A stretch of DNA of 6,908 bases from the NCBI GenBank assembly GCA_964581605.1, contig CAZOPF010000174.1, forward strand, positions 1-6,908, read 5' to 3'. This document shows, piece by piece, positions 1-5,264 of the stretch. The translations under genes and the position numbers were made by a program. The stretch comes from CAADGU01 sp964581605 (GTDB lineage Bacteria > Chloroflexota > Anaerolineae > Promineifilales > Promineifilaceae). The notes beneath the pieces are model-generated. The model was not told the DNA's origin. It did not search any database and worked only from the letters and a program-made list of their open reading frames with translations. Within the stretch, counting starts at the first letter, position 1, and each line of letters begins with the position of its first letter.

Positions 1-717
1 ATCACCAGCCGCCGCGATTTCGTCAACACCCTGCGCCAGGAACTGCCCGCCGCCCTGCGCGAAATGCTGTCCGGCAACATCGCCCCCGTAGACCTGGCCC
101 AGGCCTCCATCGGCCCCGGCATGGCCGTCTACAGCCGCTACCAAAAGGTATTAGAACCCAACGGCGACCGCCTCACCGTCCGCGCCGCCTTGCAGCTCAT
201 CAACCAGGTATTGGACGAATATCTGGCCGAAACCGAAGGCGACCTGGACGCCGACTCCCGCTTTGCCGTGAGCTGGTTTGAGCAGTCCGGCTTCAACGCG
301 GGCGCATTTGGCACGGCCGACGTCCTCGCCCGCGCCAAGAACACCTCCGTAGATGGGTTGGTGAATGCCGGTGTCATCACCTCCGGCGCAGGCAAAGTGC
401 GCCTGCTCACCTGGGAGGAAATGGATCCCGGTTGGGACCCGGCCACCGACAAACGCGCCACCGTCTGGGAAGCCACCCACCACCTCATCGAACGGCTCAA
501 CGTGCACGGCGAAGAAGGCGCGGCCCTGTTGCTGGCCAAAATGTCGCCCGAATTAGCCGCCGACGCCCGCCAACTGGCCTACCGCCTCTACGCCATCTGC
601 GAACGCAAAGGCTGGGCTGACCACGCCCGCGACTACAACGCCCTGGTCATCTCCTGGTCTAACAGCGCCGAACGTGCGGCCGTAGTGAAACAAAGCTACC
701 AACCAAAACTCCTGTAA
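1..717 (+). CDS. DUF1156-family adenine-specific DNA methylase, C-terminal part (5' truncated by window edge)
   Basis: The reading frame is open from base 1 and ends at TAA 715-717, giving 238 residues. The ATG at base 64 is internal, because the frame continues upstream with family-like sequence (ITSRRDFVNTLRQELP), so the true start lies left of the window. Recognised by family-typical blocks: SIGPGMAVYSRY, RAALQLINQVLDEYLAE, WFEQSGFNAGAFG, ARAKNTSVDGLVNAGV and YAICERKGWADHARDYNALV. These belong to the C-terminal region of DUF1156 proteins, annotated as adenine-specific DNA methylases with a Zn ribbon. The SAM-binding and DPPY-type catalytic motifs are expected further N-terminal and cannot be checked here. 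Family knowledge: the gene commonly neighbours a DUF499 ATPase in defence-associated loci, and such a gene follows at 1525. Inferred role: protective or epigenetic DNA methylation. A sampled 60-base line (481-540) is about 63% GC. It contains no exact ACGGCCGT octamer. Confidence 0.85.
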   Translation: MTSRRDFVNTLRQELPAALREMLSGNIAPVDLAQASIGPGMAVYSRYQKVLEPNGDRLTVRAALQLINQVLDEYLAETEGDLDADSRFAVSWFEQSGFNAGAFGTADVLARAKNTSVDGLVNAGVITSGAGKVRLLTWEEMDPGWDPATDKRATVWEATHHLIERLNVHGEEGAALLLAKMSPELAADARQLAYRLYAICERKGWADHARDYNALVISWSNSAERAAVVKQSYQPKLL

Positions 718-740
718 CCCAGGTTAGTAACCTGGGCTAC
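714..740 (-). repeat. REP-like palindrome, inverted copy upstream of the RAYT gene
   Basis: A perfect 19-base palindrome with a single central base, CCCAGGTTAGTAACCTGGG, occupies 718-736, starting directly after the methylase stop codon. It is flanked by GTAA on the left and CTAC on the right. Read on the minus strand it is GTAG followed by the palindrome, which is the layout of REP elements recognised by RAYT proteins. It matches the reverse complement of the downstream repeats at 25 of 27 positions, so it lies in the opposite orientation. As RNA it would form a strong hairpin right at the end of the methylase gene. There is no T-tract, so a classical intrinsic terminator is not supported. 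Confidence 0.82.
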
Positions 741-743
741 GAA

Positions 744-759
744 GTAACCTGGGTGACGG
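744..759 (+). repeat. Partial REP (right half only)
   Basis: Bases 745-759 (TAACCTGGGTGACGG) match the right arm and tail of the downstream REP copies (TAACCTGGGTTACGG) at 14 of 15 positions, in the same orientation as those copies. The left arm and GTAG foot are absent. It looks like a decayed or truncated REP lying next to the inverted full copy, together making a BIME-like pair just before the transposase start codon. Confidence 0.65.
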
Positions 760-766
760 CAAGAAA

Positions 767-1411
767 ATGGAAACATTACATTATCAATCCGAATACCGCC
801 GTTTTTTGCCCCACATCCAGCCTCCTGGAGCCACTTTGTTCGTCACCTACCGGCTGGTAGGCACCATCCCGGCGGCCGTGCATGAGCAGTTGGTGGCTGA
901 AGCGGAGCAGATCAGCCAACGACTGGCGCAAATTGAAGATAAAGTGGAGCAGGCGCACCAAAAGTACCTGGCACAAAAGCGTTTGTTTGGCCGGTACGAT
1001 CAAATACTGGACAGCGTACAGCATGGCCCAACCTGGCTCAGAGAGCCACATATTGCCAGGCTTGTGGCTGACAGTTTGCATTATTGGGATGGGGAGCGTT
1101 ATGACCTGGACTGTTTTAGCGTTATGAGTAACCATACCCACGTTGTTTTTACGCCTTTATGCGCAACAGATGGCGATTATGTTGCGCTGGCGCGGATCAT
1201 GCACTCGTTGAAGCGGCATACGGCGAGGGAAGGAAACAAGGTGCTGGGGCGAAACGGCCGTTTCTGGCAACCAGAAAGTTATGACCATGTGGTTCGGGAT
1301 GGGGCAGAATTGGAACGTATCCGTCGTTACGTGTTAAACAATCCGGTGAAAGCCGGTCTAGTAAACAGTTGGGAAGAGTGGCCCTGGAATTATTGCAAAC
1401 CAGATTTGTAG
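767..1411 (+). CDS. REP-associated tyrosine transposase (RAYT, Y1/HUH superfamily)
   Basis: A complete 214-residue protein. RAYTs are single-strand nucleases related to IS200/IS605 TnpA; they bind and cut REP hairpins and are usually single-copy domesticated genes. Seen here: the N-terminal RRFLPHIQPPGATLFVTYRL block typical of the family; the HUH metal site in VMSNHTHVVF (His123 and His125); and FWQPESYDHVVR followed by RRYVLNNPVKAGLV, where Tyr188 is the likely catalytic tyrosine by alignment from memory with E. coli TnpA-REP (YafM). Residues 36-110 form a mostly helical insertion common in longer members. The HUH histidines and tyrosine are present and the frame is uninterrupted, so the enzyme looks intact. 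The ATG at 767 is the only sensible start and lacks a good Shine-Dalgarno. Base composition is visibly lower in GC than its neighbours (line 1081-1140 is 27/60 GC), supporting separate ancestry. REPs on both sides, including a GTAG foot overlapping its own TAG stop, strongly support the assignment. Confidence 0.94.
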   Translation: METLHYQSEYRRFLPHIQPPGATLFVTYRLVGTIPAAVHEQLVAEAEQISQRLAQIEDKVEQAHQKYLAQKRLFGRYDQILDSVQHGPTWLREPHIARLVADSLHYWDGERYDLDCFSVMSNHTHVVFTPLCATDGDYVALARIMHSLKRHTAREGNKVLGRNGRFWQPESYDHVVRDGAELERIRRYVLNNPVKAGLVNSWEEWPWNYCKPDL

Positions 1412-1516
1412 TCCAGGCTAATAACCTGGGTTACGATTGCGTTTGTAGTCCAGGTTAATAACCTGGGTTACGGTTGCGTTTGTAGTCCAGGTTAATAACC
1501 TGGGTTACGGTTGCGG
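1406..1516 (+). repeat. Three tandem 37-bp REP units downstream of the RAYT gene
   Basis: Three back-to-back copies with an exact 37-base period: 1406-1442, 1443-1479 and 1480-1516. Copies 2 and 3 differ only at their last base. Copy 1 differs from copy 2 by two transitions (1418 and 1435). Each has a GTAG foot (1408-1411, 1445-1448, 1482-1485) followed by a hairpin; in copies 2 and 3 the stem is the perfect palindrome CCAGGTTAATAACCTGG (1450-1466 and 1487-1503). In copy 1 one pair is mismatched on the plus strand and becomes G-T on the minus strand. The first GTAG shares bases with the RAYT stop codon. The last unit ends inside the ribosome binding site of the next gene. There is no spacer sequence between units. 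Confidence 0.9.
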
Positions 1517-1519
1517 AGG
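1515..1519 (+). promoter_or_regulatory. Shine-Dalgarno of the DUF499 gene, abutting the last REP
   Basis: GGAGG lies five bases before the ATG at 1525, an ideal ribosome binding site that fixes this start. Its first two bases are the last two of the third REP unit. The REP hairpin stem ends only about a dozen bases upstream, so the REP array could influence ribosome access or transcript stability. Confidence 0.8.
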
Positions 1520-1524
1520 AAAAG

Positions 1525-4500
1525 ATGGCACTAAGCAACAGAGAACGTGTAGGACGAGTGCTGGAAGCGTTGACCGCCGGGCTGGCCCCCTTTGCCGTGC
1601 GGGAATACCGCATGGTGTATAAGGGGGATTATGCCCGTGAAATTGATGCTGCCCTGACTACGGCCGCCTTTGAACTGCCGCGCGACGCCTTCAAAGATGT
1701 GAACAGCCTCCTCAGCCGCCTGGACGCACAAAATACGCTGAACCTGCTCTGGCGGCGCTGGAATGAACTGTTCCAGGACAAGCTGGGGCACACCGGCCGC
1801 AGCTACGTCAGCGAGATGATGCAGGCCCGCAATGATTGGGCACACCAAAAGCCATTCAGCAACGATGAAGCATACCGGGTGGCGGATACGGCCAGCCGCC
1901 TGCTAAAGATGGTCAGTGCGGGTGAACAGGCGGCCCTGGTGGAGCAAATCGGCCACGAACTGCTGCGGCTGCGCTTCCAGAGCGAAGCCCAAAAAGCCAA
2001 ACAGGACGCCGAAAACCAGAAAACGCCAGAGACGACTACTCTGGCCGGGTTGAAACCGTGGCGAGAAGTGATCAGCCCACATAGGGATGTGGCGAACGGC
2101 CGTTACCTGCAAGCTGAATTTGCCGCCGACCTCTCCCAGGTGTTGGCAGGTACGGCCGAAGCCGAATACCAGGACCCGCTAGAATTTTTCCGCCGCACCT
2201 ACCTCACCGAAGGGTTGCTGGAGATGCTCGTCACCGGCATCCAGCGGCTTACCTCGCAAGGCGGTGACCCGGTGGTGCAACTGCAAACCGCCTTTGGCGG
2301 GGGCAAGACCCATTCCATGCTCGCTCTCTACCATCTGTGCAGTGGCAAGGTACGCCTGAGCGACTTTCCCGGTGGTGAACGCATTGGCGCTCGCATTGGC
2401 AGTGTAGATTTGCCCGAAGCCAACCGCGCTGTGCTGGTGGGCACCGCCCTTGACCCGGCCCGGCCACACGCCTACCCCGAAGCCACCGTGCATACGTTGT
2501 GGGGCGAATTGGCCTACCAATTGGGCGGGGCAAAGGGATACGCCATCGTCGCCCAGGCCGATGAAAAAGGAGTCAGCCCCAACTCCAACACCCTGACGGA
2601 ACTACTGGATACCTGCGGCCCCTGCCTCATCATCATTGACGAGTTTGTAGCCTATGCCCGCAACATTTACCGCGTAGACGGACTGCCTTCCGGCTCATTT
2701 GATTCCGTCACCACCTTCATGCAAGCGCTCACCGAAGCGGTGCGCCGTGCCCCGGATTCGATGTTACTGGTCTCCCTGCCCGAATCGGATATTGAGGTCG
2801 GCGGTGAAGCCGGTAAGGAAGCGCTCAACCGGCTGGCGCATATTGTTGGCCGCATCGAGTCGGTCTGGAAACCGGTGACGGCTACCGAGAGTTTTGAGAT
2901 TGTGCGCCGCCGCCTCTTTGCCAGCGATGTGGAGTATGCGGCACGAGACGCCGTCTTGCAGGCGTTTAACAATATGTACCGCCACAGCGCGGGCGAGTTC
3001 CCCTCTGGCGTGGCCGAACGCGACTATTACGAGCGTATGGTCTCCGCCTACCCCATCCACCCAGAACTATTTGATCGGTTGTACCAGGATTGGTCAACGC
3101 TGGAACGGTTCCAGCGCACCCGTGGCGTCTTGCGGCTGATGGCCGCCGTCATCCACCAACTGTGGACGCGCAACGATGCTTCGCTGCTCATTATGCCGGG
3201 CACCATTCCCCTGGCGGCCACACCGGTGCGCAATGAACTGCTGCGCTATTTGCCGGATACGTGGACGGCCGTGTTTGATAAAGATGTAGACGGCGCCGAA
3301 TCCATCCCCTTGCATATTGACGGTGAAGTGCCCACCCTGGGCCGTTATGCGGCGGCGCGGCGCGTGGCGCGCACGGTCTTTACCGGCAGCGCGCCCTCGG
3401 TGGCCGGGCAGCGGGTTCGAGGTCTGGAGGAAGTGAGAGTGAGATTGGGCTGTGCGCAACCGGGGGAACCAACGGCCGTGTTTGGCGATGCCTTGCGTCG
3501 TTTAAGCAGCCAGTTGACCTACCTCTACAGCGACGGCAGCCGTTACTGGTACGATACCCGGCCCACCGTTAATCGTCTGGCCCGTGACCGCGCCCAGGGT
3601 TTCCCACGGGAAGAAGTGCGCGCCGAAATTGTCCGGCGGCTGAAAAAAGTGTCCAAAAACCGGGAGTTTGCCGCCTTCCACGTGGCCCCGCCGGACAGCG
3701 GCGATGTGGCCGATGAGGATCGGGCGCGGGTGGTGGTGCTGCCGCCGGATGCAACTTATAAACGAGGAAATGGGGTGAGTACGGCCGTGCAGGCGGCCCA
3801 GGCCATCCTGGAAAGCCGGGGCAACGGCCAGCGCCATTACAAAAACATGCTGGTTTTCATTGCGCCCGATGAGAATGGGTTGGAAGGGCTGGAAAATGCG
3901 GCCCGCGAATTTCTGGCCTGGCAATCCATCCAAAATGAGGAGGAGCAACTGAACCTGGACGCCCAACAGCGCCGCCAGGTGAAAAACAGTCTGGACAAGA
4001 CAGACGAAACAGTGGAACTGCGTTTGCGCGAAGCGTATAGCTGGCTGTTAACACCCGTGCAGCCGGACCCTCTGGGCAAGATCGAGTTCCAGCCCAACCG
4101 CATCAGTGGCGATGACAATTTTTATGACCGGGCGGCGCGTAAACTAAAGCAGGACGGTCTGCTCATCCACGAATGGTCGCCAGACATCCTGCGCATGGAG
4201 CTAGACCGGTTCATTTGGGGCGAAGGGAAGGGCTGGACAGTGGGCCTCCAACAGCTGTGGGAGTACCTGGCGAAGTATTGTTACCTGCCGCGTCTTTTTG
4301 ACCAGGATGTGCTGCTGGCAGCGGTGCGTAACGGGGTGCGCCGCTTGGATGCCCCCTTTGCCTATGCCACTGGCCTCAGCCCAGAAGGCTACCAAACTGG
4401 TCTGGTGTTCCATGCTGCTGGTCAGGTATTGTTTGATGACCAGAGCCTGCTGGTGCATCCAGACTATATCCTGGAGCCACCCCCGCCACCGCCAAAGCCC

Positions 4501-4818
4501 GGCACAGGGCCGTTACCAACCAGGCAGGTAGCTGAGACAAAACCAGGGATAACTACTTCAACAATAACACCTGAAACGAAAGTGATGGCGCGGTATTACG
4601 GCCGTGCCTCCCTTGACCCGCAGCGCGTGAACAGGGAAATGGGCCTGATCGTTGAGGAAGTAATTGAACGATTAACCAGTTTGATAGAATGCGAAGTAGA
4701 AATCTCCATCGAGATAAACGCCAATCTACCGGAAGGCTTTGACGAAGCCACGATCCGCACCATCAGCGAAAACAGCCGGACGTTGAAGTTTAAGCAGTAT
4801 GGGTTTGAGACCGAATAA
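1525..4818 (+). CDS. DUF499 AAA-type ATPase with N-terminal Swt1-type HEPN domain, defence-associated
   Basis: A complete 1097-residue cytoplasmic protein with no signal peptide or membrane segment. Residues 1-135 form an all-alpha Swt1-like HEPN domain; its motif ARNDWAHQ contains R102-N103-x3-H107, the RN-xxx-H signature of HEPN ribonucleases. A charged linker (150-170) leads to the DUF499 P-loop core: Walker A at AFGGGKTHS (K261, T262), Walker B at CLIIIDEFVAYARN (D372, E373), a sensor-like LLVSLPESD (414-422), and the family block SAYPIHPELFDRLYQDWSTLERFQRTRG (507-534), which holds candidate arginine fingers. After a long C-terminal region come a proline run (985-990) and a low-complexity linker. 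The last 77 residues (from M1021) are a small alpha/beta module ending in SRTLKFKQYGFETE that also ends other P-loop defence proteins. Length is normal for the family. The partner methylase lies upstream; DUF1156/DUF499 pairs occur in restriction-like anti-phage loci. Inferred role: an ATP-driven sensor or remodeller coupled to RNA cleavage. Confidence 0.92.
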   Translation: MALSNRERVGRVLEALTAGLAPFAVREYRMVYKGDYAREIDAALTTAAFELPRDAFKDVNSLLSRLDAQNTLNLLWRRWNELFQDKLGHTGRSYVSEMMQARNDWAHQKPFSNDEAYRVADTASRLLKMVSAGEQAALVEQIGHELLRLRFQSEAQKAKQDAENQKTPETTTLAGLKPWREVISPHRDVANGRYLQAEFAADLSQVLAGTAEAEYQDPLEFFRRTYLTEGLLEMLVTGIQRLTSQGGDPVVQLQTAFGGGKTHSMLALYHLCSGKVRLSDFPGGERIGARIGSVDLPEANRAVLVGTALDPARPHAYPEATVHTLWGELAYQLGGAKGYAIVAQADEKGVSPNSNTLTELLDTCGPCLIIIDEFVAYARNIYRVDGLPSGSFDSVTTFMQALTEAVRRAPDSMLLVSLPESDIEVGGEAGKEALNRLAHIVGRIESVWKPVTATESFEIVRRRLFASDVEYAARDAVLQAFNNMYRHSAGEFPSGVAERDYYERMVSAYPIHPELFDRLYQDWSTLERFQRTRGVLRLMAAVIHQLWTRNDASLLIMPGTIPLAATPVRNELLRYLPDTWTAVFDKDVDGAESIPLHIDGEVPTLGRYAAARRVARTVFTGSAPSVAGQRVRGLEEVRVRLGCAQPGEPTAVFGDALRRLSSQLTYLYSDGSRYWYDTRPTVNRLARDRAQGFPREEVRAEIVRRLKKVSKNREFAAFHVAPPDSGDVADEDRARVVVLPPDATYKRGNGVSTAVQAAQAILESRGNGQRHYKNMLVFIAPDENGLEGLENAAREFLAWQSIQNEEEQLNLDAQQRRQVKNSLDKTDETVELRLREAYSWLLTPVQPDPLGKIEFQPNRISGDDNFYDRAARKLKQDGLLIHEWSPDILRMELDRFIWGEGKGWTVGLQQLWEYLAKYCYLPRLFDQDVLLAAVRNGVRRLDAPFAYATGLSPEGYQTGLVFHAAGQVLFDDQSLLVHPDYILEPPPPPPKPGTGPLPTRQVAETKPGITTSTITPETKVMARYYGRASLDPQRVNREMGLIVEEVIERLTSLIECEVEISIEINANLPEGFDEATIRTISENSRTLKFKQYGFETE

Positions 4819-4884
4819 CACCCCCCATAAGGGGACGGCGGCTACCGCGGATTCCAGATCGGGCCGGCTAAATCTCCGACAACT

Positions 4885-4893
4885 TGTGGATAA
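4885..4893 (-). promoter_or_regulatory. DnaA box (perfect consensus)
   Basis: TGTGGATAA, the reverse complement of the canonical 9-mer TTATCCACA bound by DnaA. It is followed by C, giving the extended TGTGGATAAC form that is common at bacterial replication origins. It is the first of three same-orientation sites. Confidence 0.6.
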
Positions 4894-4905
4894 CTGCCTG
4901 ATAGC

Positions 4906-4914
4906 TGTGGAAAA
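4906..4914 (-). promoter_or_regulatory. DnaA box-like site (one mismatch)
   Basis: TGTGGAAAA, one mismatch from the DnaA consensus (TTTTCCACA on the other strand), again followed by C. It begins 21 bases after the first box, so both face the same side of the helix. Confidence 0.52.
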
Positions 4915-4925
4915 CCGCCTTGTTT

Positions 4926-4934
4926 TGTGGAAAA
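4926..4934 (-). promoter_or_regulatory. DnaA box-like site (one mismatch)
   Basis: TGTGGAAAA followed by C, identical to the preceding site and 20 bases further on. The three sites form a helically phased array within 50 bases. Confidence 0.52.
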
Positions 4935-4959
4935 CGCCAGGCTGGACTTATGAGTCCTT

Positions 4960-4998
4960 GGGGGTGGGGCATGCCAGATATGGGGGGATGTATAGGGG
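4960..4998 (+). other. G-rich stretch with four G-tracts, possible G-quadruplex
   Basis: G-runs at 4960-4964, 4966-4969, 4982-4987 and 4995-4998 are separated by loops of 1, 12 and 7 bases on the plus strand. The long middle loop weakens the prediction. The run contains the palindrome GGCATGCC (4968-4975). Confidence 0.3.
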
Positions 4999-5155
4999 AT
5001 GCCGAAGATGTGGGCAGGACTGAAATTGTGTTGCTACGGCCGTCACCCTGACCGCGTTTCAGTTTCCGGTAACTTTCCCAAACCGACACAGGCTACAAAG
5101 ACCTATATACAGGGGAGTCGGTCAGTCAGCGGGCATATAGACGGCCAAAATCAGC

Positions 5156-5164
5156 TTTTCCACA
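5156..5164 (+). promoter_or_regulatory. DnaA box-like site, opposite orientation
   Basis: TTTTCCACA, the reverse of the upstream array and one mismatch from TTATCCACA. It is followed within about ten bases by a short GC-rich patch (CAGCCCC, 5171-5177) and CTACTA. Confidence 0.5.
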
Positions 5165-5176
5165 AACTAACAGCCC

Positions 5177-5193
5177 CTACTAAAAAACTACTA
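5177..5193 (+). other. Possible DnaA-trio / unwinding element
   Basis: CTACTAAAAAACTACTA lies 12 bases after the inverted DnaA-like box and directly after the GC-rich patch. On the complementary strand read 3' to 5', CTACTA gives GAT-GAT, the triplet type of the DnaA-trio element in the B. subtilis basal unwinding system. The triplets are interrupted by an A-run, so the match is imperfect, and the call depends on the neighbouring boxes being real. Confidence 0.3.
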
Positions 5194-5219
5194 CCCATAA
5201 AGAACTGGTATACAAAACT

Positions 5220-5228
5220 TGAGGAAAA
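5220..5228 (-). promoter_or_regulatory. Weak fifth DnaA-like site
   Basis: TGAGGAAAA, two mismatches from the DnaA consensus. The surrounding AACTTGAGGAAAACT matches the context of the first box (AACTTGTGGATAACT) at 13 of 15 positions, which is more similarity than the 9-mer alone would suggest. Confidence 0.25.
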
Positions 5229-5264
5229 CTCTATTGAACACACAGAACGGCCAACATCGCCGGT

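Larger units (their letters stand above)
4819..5264. other. 446-bp non-coding gap between convergent genes, origin-like
   Basis: Both flanking genes end here, so no gene promoter is required. Short open frames inside it show no family-like sequence, no good ribosome binding sites and unusual composition, and are not called. The gap contains three direct DnaA-box-like sites (4885-4935), a small hairpin (GGACT-TATG-AGTCC, 4944-4957), a G-rich stretch (4960-4998) with a 7-base direct repeat GGGGATG (4984 and 4995), one ACGGCCGT octamer (5036), and an AT-richer right third (about 5150-5235) with an inverted DnaA-like box. A weak CCCC/GGGG hairpin at 4821-4834 follows the ATPase stop without a T-tract. 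No dif-like, tRNA or attachment-site sequence was seen. Confidence 0.7.

Noticed and set aside
138..539. Long open frames opposite the methylase (also opposite the ATPase, for example 3502-3966)
   Set aside because: They are antisense shadows of GC-rich coding sequence, with low-complexity translations and no family resemblance.
718..736. Intrinsic terminator of the methylase gene
   Set aside because: The hairpin is strong, but there is no T-run and the sequence is a REP copy matching those downstream; an incidental effect on transcription remains possible.
767..1411. Classical IS200/IS605 insertion sequence
   Set aside because: There is no TnpB and there are no typical IS ends. Flanking inverted and tandem GTAG palindromes and the RAYT-type motifs fit a REP-associated transposase better.
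1406..1516. CRISPR-like regular repeats of 37 bases
   Set aside because: The units are directly adjacent with no variable spacers, contain a GTAG-footed palindrome and follow a RAYT gene, so they are REPs.
4821..4834. Intrinsic terminator after the ATPase gene
   Set aside because: The CCCC/GGGG stem with a short loop is weak and no T-tract follows.
4944..4957. GGACT-TATG-AGTCC hairpin as a regulatory RNA
   Set aside because: A five-pair stem alone is too small to support an RNA element.
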